Notes under the pieces: model-generated
What the model was told of the DNA's origin: nothing
Database searches by the model: none
What the model saw: the letters and a program-made list of their open reading frames with translations, nothing else
In this document: positions 17,702 through 27,312 of the stretch, one piece after another
How the letters are laid out: each line of letters opens with the position of its first letter
Position numbering within the stretch: the first letter of the stretch is position 1
Made by a program: the position numbers and the translations under genes
Assembly (NCBI RefSeq): GCF_013267835.1
Contig: NZ_CP053939.1
Location: 806,001-870,000, forward strand
Reading direction: 5' to 3'
DNA: 64,000 bases
From: Neisseria mucosa
GTDB lineage: Bacteria; Pseudomonadota; Gammaproteobacteria; Burkholderiales; Neisseriaceae

Positions 17702-18526
17702 ATGTTGAAAAAATTCGTACTCGGCACCATCGCTGCAGTAGTTTTGGCAGCCTGCGGCGGCGAAGGCAGCAACTCAGCTTCTTCTGCACCGGCACAATCC
17801 GGCGCGGCCTCCGGCTCGCTGATTGAGCGCATCAACAACAAAGGTACCATCACTGTCGGTACGGAAGGTACTTACGCACCCTTCACCTACCACGACAAAG
17901 ACGGCAAATTGACCGGCTACGATGTCGAAGTAACCCGCGCAGTCGCCGACAAACTGGGCGTAAAAGTCGAATTTAAAGAAACACAATGGGACTCCATGAT
18001 GGCAGGTTTAAAAGCCGGCCGTTTTGACGTGGTTGCCAACCAAGTCGGCCTGACCAGCCCTGAGCGTCAAGCGACTTTTGACAAATCCGAGCCTTATAGC
18101 TGGAGTGGTGCTGTTTTAGTCGCGCGCAAAGACAGCAATATCAAATCCATCGACGACATCAAAGGCGTCAAAACCGCACAATCCCTGACCAGTAACTATG
18201 GTGAAAAAGCCAAAGCGGCAGGTGCAGAACTCGTACCGGTAGACGGCTTGGCGCAATCCCTGACCCTGATTGAACAAAAACGTGCCGACGCAACCCTGAA
18301 TGACGAATTGGCGGTATTGGACTATCTGAAGAAAAATCCGAATACCGGCGTAAAAATCGTTTGGTCTGCACCGGCTGACGAAAAAGTCGGCTCCGGCTTG
18401 ATTGTCAATAAAGGCAACGATGAAGCATTGGCTAAATTCAGCACAGCCATGACTGAGCTGAAAGCCGACGGCACGCTGAAAAAACTGGGCGAACAATTCT
18501 TCGGAAAAGACATCAGTGTTAAATAA
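17702..18526 (+). CDS. Polar amino acid (probably cystine) ABC transporter substrate-binding lipoprotein
   Basis: Periplasmic family 3 solute-binding protein, 274 residues, anchored as a lipoprotein: the signal VVLAACGG has the lipobox Cys at residue 19. The ligand-binding domain starts with GTITVGTEGTYAPFTYHD and GYDVEVTRAVADKLG, the typical SBP_bac_3 opening, and includes the RFDVVANQV and KRADATLNDELA segments. It is first in a three-gene importer operon with permease and ATPase. The gonococcal relatives have been described as cystine/cysteine-binding; ligand assignment here is by resemblance and could be another polar amino acid. AGGAG at 17690 provides the ribosome binding site. Confidence 0.9.
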   Translation: MLKKFVLGTIAAVVLAACGGEGSNSASSAPAQSGAASGSLIERINNKGTITVGTEGTYAPFTYHDKDGKLTGYDVEVTRAVADKLGVKVEFKETQWDSMMAGLKAGRFDVVANQVGLTSPERQATFDKSEPYSWSGAVLVARKDSNIKSIDDIKGVKTAQSLTSNYGEKAKAAGAELVPVDGLAQSLTLIEQKRADATLNDELAVLDYLKKNPNTGVKIVWSAPADEKVGSGLIVNKGNDEALAKFSTAMTELKADGTLKKLGEQFFGKDISVK

Positions 18527-19232
18527 TTTCCTTGCCTCTCTGCCGTTTATGACGGAAACACGCGCTGATATGCTCATCAGCGCGTTTTGGCCCATGGTCA
18601 AAGCCGGCTTCGCAGTGTCTTTGCCTTTGGCGATCGCTTCTTTCGTTATCGGCATGATTATTGCCGTAGCCGTTGCTTTGGTGCGGATCATGCCCTCCGG
18701 CGGTATTTTCCAAAAATGCTTGCTGAAGCTGGTGGAATTTTATATTTCCATCATTCGCGGTACGCCGCTTTTGGTGCAGTTGGTCATCGTATTCTACGGT
18801 TTACCTTCCGTCAGCATCTATATCGACCCGATTCCTGCCGCCATCATCGGCTTCTCGCTCAATGTCGGCGCATACGCTTCCGAAACCATACGCGCGGCAA
18901 TCTTGTCCGTACCTAAAGGCCAATGGGAAGCCGGTTTCTCCATCGGTATGACCTATATGCAGACGTTCCGCCGTATTATCGCGCCACAGGCATTCCGCGT
19001 TGCCGTACCGCCTCTAAGCAACGAGTTTATCGGCTTGTTCAAAAACACCTCGCTTGCCGCCGTAGTAACGGTAACAGAGCTTTTCCGTGTTGCCCAAGAG
19101 ACAGCAAACCGTACTTATGACTTTTTGCCCGTTTATATCGAAGCCGCATTGGTTTATTGGTGCTTCTGCAAAGTGCTGTTTTTGATTCAGGCGCGCTTGG
19201 AAAAACGCTTTGACCGCTATGTCGCCAAATAA
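18516..19232 (+). CDS. Polar amino acid ABC transporter permease
   Basis: Inner-membrane permease of the HisMQ type, 238 residues from GTG at 18516. This start overlaps the binding-protein gene by 11 bases, with GGAAAAG as a plausible ribosome binding site. The first ATG, at 18549, has no such site, so GTG is preferred with moderate certainty. Five hydrophobic segments are visible; motifs include EFYISIIRGTPLLVQLVIVFYGLP and the cytoplasmic coupling loop EAGFSIGMTYMQTFRRIIAPQAF. TELFRVAQETANRTYDFLP is typical of the C-terminal part. One permease gene implies a homodimer in the membrane. Confidence 0.92.
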   Translation: MLNNFLASLPFMTETRADMLISAFWPMVKAGFAVSLPLAIASFVIGMIIAVAVALVRIMPSGGIFQKCLLKLVEFYISIIRGTPLLVQLVIVFYGLPSVSIYIDPIPAAIIGFSLNVGAYASETIRAAILSVPKGQWEAGFSIGMTYMQTFRRIIAPQAFRVAVPPLSNEFIGLFKNTSLAAVVTVTELFRVAQETANRTYDFLPVYIEAALVYWCFCKVLFLIQARLEKRFDRYVAK

Positions 19233-19241
19233 GGAGTTGTC

Positions 19242-20009
19242 ATGATTAAAATCCGCAATATCCATAAGACCTTTGGCGAAAATACCATTTTGCGCGGCAT
19301 CGATTTGGATGTCGGCAAAGGACAAGTGGTCGTTATCCTAGGCCCGTCCGGCTCGGGCAAAACCACGTTTTTACGCTGTTTAAACGCTTTGGAAATGCCT
19401 GAACAAGGTCGAATCGAGTTTGACAATGCGCAGCCGTTAAGCATCGATTTTTCCAAAAAACCAAGCAAACACGATATTTTGGCACTGCGCCGCAAGTCCG
19501 GCATGGTGTTCCAACAATACAACCTCTTTCCGCACAAAACTGCATTGGAAAACGTCATGGAAGGACCGGTTGCCGTACAAGGCAAACCTGTCGCCCAAGC
19601 GCGTGAAGAGGCTGTCAAATTGCTTAAAAAAGTCGGTTTGGGCGACAAGATCGACCTCTACCCCTACCAGCTTTCCGGCGGTCAACAGCAGCGTGTCGGC
19701 ATTGCCCGAGCATTGGCGATTCAGCCTGAACTGATGCTGTTTGACGAACCGACTTCCGCGCTTGACCCCGAATTGGTGCAAGATGTTTTGGATACCATGA
19801 AGGAATTGGCACAAGAAGGCTGGACCATGGTTGTCGTTACGCATGAAATCAAATTTGCCTTGGAAGTGGCAACCACCGTCGTCGTGATGGATGGCGGCGT
19901 TATTGTCGAACAAGGCAGCCCGCAAGATTTGTTCAATCATCCCAAACATGAGCGGACACAAAAATTCCTGCGCCAAATCCGTGCGGACAATGCTGATCTT
20001 CAAATTTAA
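19242..20009 (+). CDS. Polar amino acid ABC transporter ATP-binding protein
   Basis: ATPase of the importer, 255 residues. Walker [13 protein letters not shown] (about residue 35), Q-loop [11 protein letters not shown], signature [15 protein letters not shown], Walker [15 protein letters not shown] and switch His in [11 protein letters not shown] are all intact, and KNVMEGP-like [12 protein letters not shown] is characteristic of GlnQ/HisP-type ATPases. AAGGAG lies just before the ATG, 9 bases after the permease stop. The operon ends at a DUS terminator. Confidence 0.94.
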   Translation: MIKIRNIHKTFGENTILRGIDLDVGKGQVVVILGPSGSGKTTFLRCLNALEMPEQGRIEFDNAQPLSIDFSKKPSKHDILALRRKSGMVFQQYNLFPHKTALENVMEGPVAVQGKPVAQAREEAVKLLKKVGLGDKIDLYPYQLSGGQQQRVGIARALAIQPELMLFDEPTSALDPELVQDVLDTMKELAQEGWTMVVVTHEIKFALEVATTVVVMDGGVIVEQGSPQDLFNHPKHERTQKFLRQIRADNADLQI

Positions 20010-20054
20010 TTGAAACGACAGACAATTTGAAAGCATTTCCGACCGTCATTTCAT

Positions 20055-20124
20055 AAAGGCCGTCTGAATAAGTGAAATAGAAATCGTTACTTTCGTTTTC
20101 ATACTTGTTCAGACGGCCTTTTAT
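20055..20124 (+). terminator. Long-loop DUS terminator after the amino acid importer
   Basis: AAAGGCCGTCTGAA and TTCAGACGGCCTTT are about 40 bases apart, with additional pairing of AAGT/ACTT inside; followed by TTATAT. Weaker than the short-loop versions. Confidence 0.65.
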
Positions 20125-20180
20125 ATATCTTTTCAGGTAAAATAACGCCTTTCGTTTTACTCATCCCCTTGCCTGCCATC

Positions 20181-22100
20181 ATGATAGAAATTAAAAAACT
20201 CACCTTACAACGCGGCTTGAAAGTCCTGCTCGACAAAGCCGATGCCGTAATCAACCCCGGCCAACGCGTTGGTTTAATCGGTAAAAACGGTACAGGAAAA
20301 TCCAGCCTGTTTGCGCTGATAAAAGGTGAAATCACGCAAGATGGCGGCGAAATCCTGATTCCCAAAACATGGCGGCTAGCTTCCGTCTCTCAAGAAACGC
20401 CCGATTTAGATATTTCCGCTTTAGACTACGTTTTGCAAGGCGATGCCGAATTGCAGGCTTTTCAGACGGCCTTGGCTCAAGCAGAAGCGCAAAACGACGG
20501 CATGAAGCAAGCCGAATATCATGCCAAATTGGAAGAAATCGATGCCTATACCGCTCCGGCACGCGCTGCCAAACTGCTTAACGGCTTGGGTTTTGCACAA
20601 GAAGAACATATCCGCCCCGTCAAATCCTTCTCCGGCGGCTGGCGTATGCGCCTCAACCTTGCCCAAGCGCTGATTTGCCGTGCCGATTTGCTGCTTTTGG
20701 ACGAACCGACCAACCATTTGGATTTAGAAACCGTACTATGGCTGGAAAACCATCTCGCCTCCCTGCCCTGTACGCAAATCATCATTTCCCATGACCGCGA
20801 CTTCTTGAATGCCACCACCACGCAAACCATCGAACTGTCGCAACAAAAACTGACCCAATACGGCGGCAATTACGATTTCTACCAAGCGGAACGCGCCCAA
20901 CGTCTGGCGCAACAACAAGCCGCCTACGTCAAACAGCAGGCGCAAATCAAACATCTGCAATCCTTTATCGACCGTTTCAAAGCCAAAGCCACAAAGGCCG
21001 TACAAGCCCAAAGCCGCATGAAGGCATTAGCCAAACTCGAGCGCATCGCCCCTGCGCATTTAGATAGCGAGTTTTCCTTTGAGTTTGCCAATCCGACTCA
21101 TCTGCCCAATCCATTACTGAAACTCGACCATGCCGACTTGGGCTATGGCGACAAAACTGTTTTGCACGATATTACCTTGTCTCTGGAAAGCGGCGCACGT
21201 TACGGCCTGTTGGGCGTTAACGGCAGCGGTAAATCCACATTTATCAAAGCATTGGCAGGAAAAATCGATTTACTTTCCGGCAGTATCGTCCGCTCCGAAA
21301 AGCTCAATATCGGCTATTTTGCCCAACACCAACTGGATACTTTACGCGCCGATCAAAGTCCGGTTTGGCATATCCAACAGCTTTCGCCCGAAGTCCGCGA
21401 ACAGGAAATCCGCAACTTTTTAGGCGGTTTCAACTTCGTCGGCGATATGGCGGTTCAAAAGACCGAGCCGTTCTCCGGCGGGGAAAAAGCACGGCTCGCC
21501 CTTGCCATGATTATCTGGCAAAAACCTAATCTGCTACTGCTTGACGAACCGACCAACCACCTAGACTTGGATATGCGCCACGCCCTGACACTTGCCCTGC
21601 AAAGTTTCCAAGGCGCATTGATTGTCGTATCGCACGACCGCAGCCTGCTTGAAGCGACTACCGACAGCTTCCTATTGATTGACAAAGGCCGTCTGAACAA
21701 CTTCGACGGCGATTTGAACGACTACCGTCAATGGCGGTTGGCACAAGAAAACGCCGCAGCGGCCCCTGCCGCATCTGCACAAAGCCAAAGCCGCAAGGAC
21801 ACCAAGCGTATCGAGGCACAAATCCGTCAGGAAAAAGCCAAACGCAGCAAACCGATTCAGCAGAAAATCGACAAAGCCGAAAAAGAAATCGCGCGTTTGA
21901 CTGATATTCAGACGGCCTGTGAAGCATTTTTGGCACAAGAATCTGCTTATTCAGAAGAAAATAAACCCAAATTGCAAGAGACACTCGCACAATTAACAGA
22001 AACTAAAGTAAAATTAACGCAACTGGAAGAAAACTGGCTGCAATGGCAGGAAGAGCTTGAGCAAATCCAAGCTGATGTCGAAGCCGAGTTTTCCCAATAA
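20181..22100 (+). CDS. yheS: ABC-F family ribosome-associated ATPase YheS
   Basis: Cytoplasmic ABC-F protein with two ATPase domains in one chain, 639 residues. It acts on ribosomes in translation; no membrane domain. Domain 1: GKNGTGKSS (about residue 35) and signature FSGGWRMRLNLAQAL with DEPTNHLDLE. The linker RAKATKAVQAQSRMK resembles the P-site tRNA interaction motif region. Domain 2: GVNGSGKST (about 355) and FSGGEKARLALAMI with DEPTNHLDLD. A basic coiled C-terminal extension follows. Closely matches E. coli YheS. ATG at 20181 is chosen over TTG at 20169. Three uptake sequences lie inside the coding region (near 20460, 21688, 21907), all read in frame. Confidence 0.93.
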   Translation: MIEIKKLTLQRGLKVLLDKADAVINPGQRVGLIGKNGTGKSSLFALIKGEITQDGGEILIPKTWRLASVSQETPDLDISALDYVLQGDAELQAFQTALAQAEAQNDGMKQAEYHAKLEEIDAYTAPARAAKLLNGLGFAQEEHIRPVKSFSGGWRMRLNLAQALICRADLLLLDEPTNHLDLETVLWLENHLASLPCTQIIISHDRDFLNATTTQTIELSQQKLTQYGGNYDFYQAERAQRLAQQQAAYVKQQAQIKHLQSFIDRFKAKATKAVQAQSRMKALAKLERIAPAHLDSEFSFEFANPTHLPNPLLKLDHADLGYGDKTVLHDITLSLESGARYGLLGVNGSGKSTFIKALAGKIDLLSGSIVRSEKLNIGYFAQHQLDTLRADQSPVWHIQQLSPEVREQEIRNFLGGFNFVGDMAVQKTEPFSGGEKARLALAMIIWQKPNLLLLDEPTNHLDLDMRHALTLALQSFQGALIVVSHDRSLLEATTDSFLLIDKGRLNNFDGDLNDYRQWRLAQENAAAAPAASAQSQSRKDTKRIEAQIRQEKAKRSKPIQQKIDKAEKEIARLTDIQTACEAFLAQESAYSEENKPKLQETLAQLTETKVKLTQLEENWLQWQEELEQIQADVEAEFSQ

Positions 22101-22147
22101 AAATAGAGCCATCAGGCCGTCTGAAATAAAACACAATACGGAAAAAC

Positions 22148-22501
22148 ATGACTTCAATTATCAAACAAGCCGGATACTTCCTCGTATCCTCTTTCGTTTT
22201 GGGCATTTCTCTTCACGCAGCCGCCGCAGTTTATTCCTGCGGCAACGGCAGCTATACCTCCGAGCCCAACTCCTCCTGCGCACAGGCACAATTGCCTAAA
22301 ATCAGCGGCCATCAAGGCAGCGGTTATCATCTTAACATCCGCAGCCTCAATGCCTCTGATGAACGCGTCAATGCAAAACCCAAGAAAAAGAAGCGTACGG
22401 AAAAATCCGACAAACAGGAGAAAAAAGCCGACAAACCGAGCAAAAACAAAAACAGTGCAAAAGCCAAAAAACAGCAGCCCATGCCGTCTGAACAAGAATA
22501 A
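22148..22501 (+). CDS. Small secreted DUF4124-like protein with Lys-rich tail
   Basis: A 117-residue exported protein. A signal peptide (about residues 1-26, cleavage near HAAAA-V) is followed by AVYSCGNGSYTSEPNSSCAQAQLP, which resembles the DUF4124 core with its pair of Cys that could form a disulfide. From about residue 72 the tail is almost entirely Lys, Glu, Ser and Ala (for example KPKKKKRTEKSDKQEKK) and likely unstructured; it may bind nucleic acid or cell wall polymer, which is only a guess. The next gene encodes a similar protein, so the two look like diverged tandem duplicates. A lone uptake sequence lies upstream at 22114. Confidence 0.75.
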   Translation: MTSIIKQAGYFLVSSFVLGISLHAAAAVYSCGNGSYTSEPNSSCAQAQLPKISGHQGSGYHLNIRSLNASDERVNAKPKKKKRTEKSDKQEKKADKPSKNKNSAKAKKQQPMPSEQE

Positions 22502-22537
22502 AATGCTCAAATGCAACGAATCAGCCCTACCTGAATC

Positions 22538-23089
22538 ATGAAAAAATATCTGCTTACCCTATCCCTGCTGCCGCTTGCCGTTTTCAACAGCCAAGCCCAC
22601 GCCGCAAAAATCTACACCTGTGAAGTCAACGGCTCGATTGTTTATACTTCGCGTCCAAGCGGCAACTGCCAAGCCGTCAACGATTTGCCGATTGTCGGCA
22701 AATACAGCAGCAGCCGATACGATGCCCCGGTCAGCGATGCGCCTACACTCAACGCGCCGACATCACAAACGGCTCCGGCAAAAAGCAAAAATACGGCGGC
22801 AAAATCCAACCATAAGGCAACGCCCAAACCTGCCCCCATCCGCACCGCTTCTGAAACGGCCCCTCCTCCGGTTCCCAAGTCCGCCGGCGTCAACAGCCGC
22901 CGCTCTATTCTGGAAACCGAGTTATCCAATGAACGCGCGGCTTTGGCCGATGCCAAAAAGCAACTGAGCCAAGCGCGGACAGCCAAAGGCGGCAGCGTCA
23001 ATCAACAGGCCATCAGTACGCTGCAAGGTGCGGTTTTGGATAGGGAGAAAAACATTCAAGCCCTCCAGCGCGAACTGGGCAGAATGTAA
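22538..23089 (+). CDS. Secreted DUF4124 domain protein with coiled-coil C terminus
   Basis: A 183-residue exported protein. A signal peptide ends near SQAHA-A (about residue 22). The DUF4124-type core KIYTCEVNGSIVYTSRPSGNCQAV has two Cys spaced as in the preceding gene. A low-complexity Pro/Ala/Lys/Thr linker of about residues 55-120 follows, and a helical coiled coil ELSNERAALADAKKQLSQ with DREKNIQALQRELGRM ends the protein, as in other DUF4124 proteins. The function of the family is unknown; periplasmic location is the reasonable inference. Probably co-transcribed with the previous gene (36-base gap) and ended by a DUS pair. Confidence 0.8.
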   Translation: MKKYLLTLSLLPLAVFNSQAHAAKIYTCEVNGSIVYTSRPSGNCQAVNDLPIVGKYSSSRYDAPVSDAPTLNAPTSQTAPAKSKNTAAKSNHKATPKPAPIRTASETAPPPVPKSAGVNSRRSILETELSNERAALADAKKQLSQARTAKGGSVNQQAISTLQGAVLDREKNIQALQRELGRM

Positions 23090-23109
23090 GTTCAAATCAA
23101 TCAAAACAT

Positions 23110-23171
23110 CAGGCCGTCTGAACAGGTGGAAACGAAATCCAAAATTTTCGTCACGCCATACAGACGGCCTG
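23110..23171 (+). terminator. DUS pair terminator after the DUF4124 genes
   Basis: AGGCCGTCTG and CAGACGGCCT pair across a 40-base loop that contains a smaller GAAA/TTTC stem. No clear T-run; moderate. Confidence 0.5.
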
Positions 23172-23222
23172 AATCCCATAATGATTACGCCCGTTTCAAT
23201 TTCTCGCGTCTGGTAAATACGG

Positions 23223-23228
23223 TATAAT
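23223..23228 (+). promoter_or_regulatory. -10 element before ftsK
   Basis: Perfect TATAAT 50 bases upstream of the ftsK start; -35 region is poor. A single uptake sequence (about 23260-23271) lies between it and the start codon. Confidence 0.45.
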
Positions 23229-23277
23229 TTGCCCTTTACGCACATTACCTCCGGTCTTTTCAGACGGCCTTTATCTC

Positions 23278-25722
23278 ATGACTGCAAAATCTTCTAAAAC
23301 CCAAACAAAAAAACGTGCTTCCACCAAACCGGCTGCCAAACCGACCACACGCAAACCCGCCAAAACACAAACTCAAGCCGACAATAAAGTCTCCCAACGC
23401 CTGAAAGCCGCCAAAGAGCTGCAAAAAAACGAAGAAAAAAAAGCGCGCCCCGAACATGTCGTCAACTTGATTAATGATGCCTTATGGCTGTTTGGTTTGG
23501 TTATCACCATTTATCTGGCCATTTCCCTGGCCAGTTTCAGCATGGACGACCCTGCATGGTCGCGCAGCGTTCCCAAAAGCCATGATGTTGCCAACCTCGG
23601 CGGCCTCTTTGGCTCCTATCTTTCCGATGTCGGGTATTATTTGTTCGGCCTGTCATTTTGGTGGTGGATTGTCGCCTCTTGCGTTTTCCTCTACAAAAAC
23701 TTCCGCCCCATGAAAAAGCAGGAAAACCATAAGCCCTACAATCACGGCGTAGCCGCTTTGGCATTGTTCCTCCTGCTGGTGTGCAGCCCGATTATCGAGC
23801 ACTTCCTGTTTGACAACGCATTGAGCGAATCCCTTCCCGTCGGTGCCGGCGGCTTGGTCGGCTTATTGGCGGGTTCAGGCTTGGCTTGGCTGTTGGGCAA
23901 ATCAGGCAGCCTGTTGATTATGCTGGTGATGTTGCTGTTGTCCATTTCCCTGTTGGCTCAGGTTTCATGGTTGGAAGTCATGGCCAAATCCGGCAGCCAT
24001 GTGGGCGGCCTGTTTGGCAGCCTGATGAAAAAACTGTCTCAATTCCAAAATAAAAAAGAAGATGTCAGCGCCGAAGCTTTGGAAACCCAAAATACGCGCC
24101 GCATGGTTAAAGAAGCCAAAACCATTACCGCTACTCCGGTTGCTCCGTTGGCAGGCAGCAGCAGCAACCGTAAAACCGTTGCCGTATCCGTTGCGCCGCC
24201 CCCTAAAATCCAAACTTCCCTGTTTGACGATACCGAACCTAAAAACAACGGTGAATACCACAAACCCAATATGAACCTGTTGCGTATGCCGTCTGAAGAA
24301 CCGGTTGTCGTCAATCCGGATGAATTGCAACAAACCGCAGAATTGATTGAAACCAAACTGGCTGAATTCGGCATCGGCGTACAGGTTGTTTCCGCCACTT
24401 CCGGTCCTGTGATTACCCGCTACGAAATCGAACCGGCACAAGGTGTCAAAGGCAGCCAAATTGTCGCGTTGTCCAAAGATTTGGCGCGCTCGATGTCTCT
24501 GCAAGCGGTACGCATTGTTGAGACCATTGCCGGTAAAAACACCATGGGGATTGAATTGCCCAATGAGAAACGCCAAGACGTCATGTTGAGCGAAATCCTC
24601 TCTTCTCCCGTGTTTACCGATGCCAAGTCCAAACTGACCGTTGCCTTGGGTAAAGATATTGCAGGTACGCCCGTGGTCGGCGACTTGGCAAAAATGCCGC
24701 ATCTTTTGGTTGCAGGTATGACCGGATCGGGTAAATCTGTCGGCGTGAACGGCATGATTATGTCCATGCTCTTCAAAGCCACGCCCGACGAAGTCCGATT
24801 CATCATGATTGACCCGAAAATGCTGGAATTGAGCATTTATGACGGCATTCCGCACCTGCTCTGCCCGGTTGTAACCGATATGCGCGAGGCAGGACAAGCG
24901 TTAAACTGGTGTGTTGCCGAAATGGAAAAACGCTATCGCCTGCTCTCACACGCCGGCGTGCGCAATCTGGACGGCTTCAACCAAAAAGTCGAGCAGGCCA
25001 AAGCGGCAGGCAAGCCATTACTCAATCCGTTTAGCTTAAATCCCGATGATCCCGAGCCTCTGGAAAAACTGCCGTTGATTGTGGTCGTCATCGACGAGTT
25101 GGCAGACTTGATGATGACCGAACGCAAATCCGTCGAGCAACAAATCGCACGCCTTGCCCAAAAAGCGCGTGCGGCAGGCATTCACATGATTGTCGCCACC
25201 CAACGCCCAAGCGTTGATGTGGTTACCGGTCTGATTAAAGCCAACATCCCGACACGCATGGCCTTTACCGTACAAAGCAAAATCGACAGCCGCACCATTC
25301 TTGACCAAATGGGTGCAGACGAATTGCTCAAATACGGCGACTCATTGTTCCTGCAACCAGGCAGCGCAGAACCGACACGCCTGCAAGGTGCGTTTGTTTC
25401 CGATGATGAAGTGCATCAAGTCGTCAATTTCATTAAAGAACAAGCGCCGACCAATTATGTGGAAGGCTTGCTCAGCGGTGAAGCGGCCATCGAAACCACC
25501 AATATTGTCAATCCGAACGCCAACAGCGATGAACTGTTTGACCAAGCCGTTACCTTCGTATTGGAAAGCCGGAAGACTTCCATCTCCTCCCTGCAACGCC
25601 AATTGCGCATCGGCTACAACCGCGCCGCCAATTTAATAGATGCGCTTGAAAATGCCGGTGTGCTTTCTCCGGCAGACATCAACGGCAGCCGACGGATTCT
25701 GGCGCAAAAAGACCAGCTTTAA
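23278..25722 (+). CDS. ftsK: DNA translocase FtsK
   Basis: Septum-located DNA pump that clears and resolves chromosome termini during division. 814 residues: a Lys/Thr-rich N-terminal tail, four membrane helices (about residues 65-225), a short linker (shorter than in E. coli) and the motor. Beta-domain: [16 protein letters not shown]. Alpha/beta RecA-like ATPase: Walker [14 protein letters not shown] near residue 480, Walker [16 protein letters not shown], and [14 protein letters not shown]. The C-terminal gamma winged-helix (about 750-814, [21 protein letters not shown]) reads KOPS/DNA polarity sites and activates XerCD. The leader contains an uptake sequence immediately before the start, and no strong ribosome binding site is seen. 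Confidence 0.95.
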   Translation: MTAKSSKTQTKKRASTKPAAKPTTRKPAKTQTQADNKVSQRLKAAKELQKNEEKKARPEHVVNLINDALWLFGLVITIYLAISLASFSMDDPAWSRSVPKSHDVANLGGLFGSYLSDVGYYLFGLSFWWWIVASCVFLYKNFRPMKKQENHKPYNHGVAALALFLLLVCSPIIEHFLFDNALSESLPVGAGGLVGLLAGSGLAWLLGKSGSLLIMLVMLLLSISLLAQVSWLEVMAKSGSHVGGLFGSLMKKLSQFQNKKEDVSAEALETQNTRRMVKEAKTITATPVAPLAGSSSNRKTVAVSVAPPPKIQTSLFDDTEPKNNGEYHKPNMNLLRMPSEEPVVVNPDELQQTAELIETKLAEFGIGVQVVSATSGPVITRYEIEPAQGVKGSQIVALSKDLARSMSLQAVRIVETIAGKNTMGIELPNEKRQDVMLSEILSSPVFTDAKSKLTVALGKDIAGTPVVGDLAKMPHLLVAGMTGSGKSVGVNGMIMSMLFKATPDEVRFIMIDPKMLELSIYDGIPHLLCPVVTDMREAGQALNWCVAEMEKRYRLLSHAGVRNLDGFNQKVEQAKAAGKPLLNPFSLNPDDPEPLEKLPLIVVVIDELADLMMTERKSVEQQIARLAQKARAAGIHMIVATQRPSVDVVTGLIKANIPTRMAFTVQSKIDSRTILDQMGADELLKYGDSLFLQPGSAEPTRLQGAFVSDDEVHQVVNFIKEQAPTNYVEGLLSGEAAIETTNIVNPNANSDELFDQAVTFVLESRKTSISSLQRQLRIGYNRAANLIDALENAGVLSPADINGSRRILAQKDQL

Positions 25723-25738
25723 AAAACAATGTCAAGGC

Positions 25739-25787
25739 AAAAAGGCCGTCTGAAAAGAATTTCCCACTTTTCAGACGGCCTTTTTAT
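25739..25787 (+). terminator. DUS terminator after ftsK
   Basis: AAAAAGGCCGTCTGAAAAG pairs with CTTTTCAGACGGCCTTTTT, a stem of up to 19 bp followed by the T-run. Confidence 0.88.
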
Positions 25788-25808
25788 GTTATTCGTGAAA
25801 CATTGTGT

Positions 25809-25814
25809 TATACT
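25809..25814 (+). promoter_or_regulatory. -10-like TATACT before tig
   Basis: TATACT about 98 bases before the tig start. The -35 is not convincing. The leader contains CCCGAAATCCTTCGGGG, a small hairpin near 25844-25861. Confidence 0.35.
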
Positions 25815-25911
25815 AAGCAGCTAAATTTTGACCTTATGCATATTCCCGAAATCCTTCGGGGGATTAAGCAGAAGGATAACCGTTTAAACACAACAAATTT
25901 AAGGGCTTACG

Positions 25912-27222
25912 ATGAGCGTAACTGTTGAAACTTTAGAAAATCTGGAACGCAAAGTAGTATTGTCTCTGCCTTGGTCCAAAATCAACGCAGAAACTGAGAA
26001 AAAACTGAAACAAACCCAACGCCGTGCAAAAATTGACGGCTTCCGTCCGGGTAAAGCACCGTTCAAAATGATTGCCCAAATGTATGGCGCAAGCGCACAA
26101 AACGACGTTATCAACGAATTGGTACAACGCGAATTCTACGATGTTGCCGTTGCTCAAGAATTGAAAGTTGCCGGTTACCCACGCTTTGAAGCCGTTGAAG
26201 AACAAGACGATCAAGAGTCTTTCAAAGTTGCCGCTATTTTTGAAGTCTTCCCTGAAGTAACCATCGGCGACCTGTCTGCCCAAGAAGTAGAAAAAGTAAC
26301 TGCAACCGTTGGCGATGCCGAAGTTGACCAAACCGTAGAAATCCTGCGCAAACAACGCACCCGTTTCAACCATGTTGACCGCGAAGCACAAAACGGCGAC
26401 CGCGTCATCATCGACTTCGAAGGCAAAATCGACGGCGAACCTTTCGCCGGCGGCGCGTCTAAAAACTACGCTTTCGTATTGGGCGCAGGTCAAATGCTGC
26501 CTGAATTCGAAGCCGGTGTTGTCGGCATGAAAGCCGGCGAAAGCAAAGACGTTACCGTAAACTTCCCTGAAGACTACCACGGTAAAGATGTTGCCGGTAA
26601 ATCTGCCGTGTTCACCATCACTCTGAACAACGTTTCAGAAGCTACTTTGCCTGAAGTTAACACTGACTTTGCCAAAGCTCTGGGCATTGAAGACGGCGAC
26701 GTTGCCAAAATGCGTGAAGAAGTGAAGAAAAACGTCGGCCGCGAAGTTGAACGCCGCATTGGTGAACAAACCAAAGAATCTGTCATGAACGCCCTGCTCA
26801 AAGCGACTGACTTGCAAGTTCCTGTTGCTTTGGTCAACGAAGAAGCGGCCCGCCTGGCAAACGAAATGAAACAAAACTTCGTTAACCAAGGTATGGCTGA
26901 CGCTGCCAACTTGGATCTGCCTTTGGATATGTTCAAAGAACAAGCAGAACGCCGCGTTGCTTTGGGTCTGATTTTGGCTAAATTGGTTGAAGAAAACAAA
27001 CTTGAGCCAACTGAAGACCAAATCAAAGCCGTTGTTGCCAACTTCGCTGAAAGCTACGAAGATCCTCAAGAAGTTATCGACTGGTACTACGCAGAGCCTT
27101 CCCGCCTGCAAGGCCCGACTTCTTTGGCAGTAGAAAGCAACGTTGTTGATTTCGTTCTGAGCAAAGCCAAAGTAACCGAAAAAGCGCTGTCTTTTGACGA
27201 AGTAATGGGCGCACAAGCTTAA
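25912..27222 (+). CDS. tig: Trigger factor (ribosome-associated chaperone/PPIase)
   Basis: Binds at the ribosome exit tunnel and shields nascent chains. 436 residues, normal for the family. N-terminal ribosome-binding domain with the signature GFRPGKAPFKMI (about residues 43-54; E. coli GFRxGKVP); FKBP-type PPIase domain at about 150-245 (NGDRVIIDFEGKIDG, FVLGAGQMLPEFEAGVVGM); helical C-terminal substrate-binding cradle to the end. It precedes clpP, as in many proteobacteria, but a terminator hairpin separates them and clpX is not here. Codon use is strongly biased, as expected for an abundant protein. Confidence 0.97.
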   Translation: MSVTVETLENLERKVVLSLPWSKINAETEKKLKQTQRRAKIDGFRPGKAPFKMIAQMYGASAQNDVINELVQREFYDVAVAQELKVAGYPRFEAVEEQDDQESFKVAAIFEVFPEVTIGDLSAQEVEKVTATVGDAEVDQTVEILRKQRTRFNHVDREAQNGDRVIIDFEGKIDGEPFAGGASKNYAFVLGAGQMLPEFEAGVVGMKAGESKDVTVNFPEDYHGKDVAGKSAVFTITLNNVSEATLPEVNTDFAKALGIEDGDVAKMREEVKKNVGREVERRIGEQTKESVMNALLKATDLQVPVALVNEEAARLANEMKQNFVNQGMADAANLDLPLDMFKEQAERRVALGLILAKLVEENKLEPTEDQIKAVVANFAESYEDPQEVIDWYYAEPSRLQGPTSLAVESNVVDFVLSKAKVTEKALSFDEVMGAQA

Positions 27223-27252
27223 TTGCTCTAAGGCCGTCTGAAACAGACAATC

Positions 27253-27291
27253 AAAAGCACCGAAGCGCTTTAAATGGCTTTGGTGCTTTTC
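27253..27291 (+). terminator. Terminator between tig and clpP
   Basis: AAAAGCACCGAAGC pairs with GCTTTGGTGCTTTT across a short loop. A single uptake sequence at 27231-27242 precedes it and is not part of the hairpin. Confidence 0.75.
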
Positions 27292-27312
27292 CATCATTAA
27301 CAGGAGACAAAA

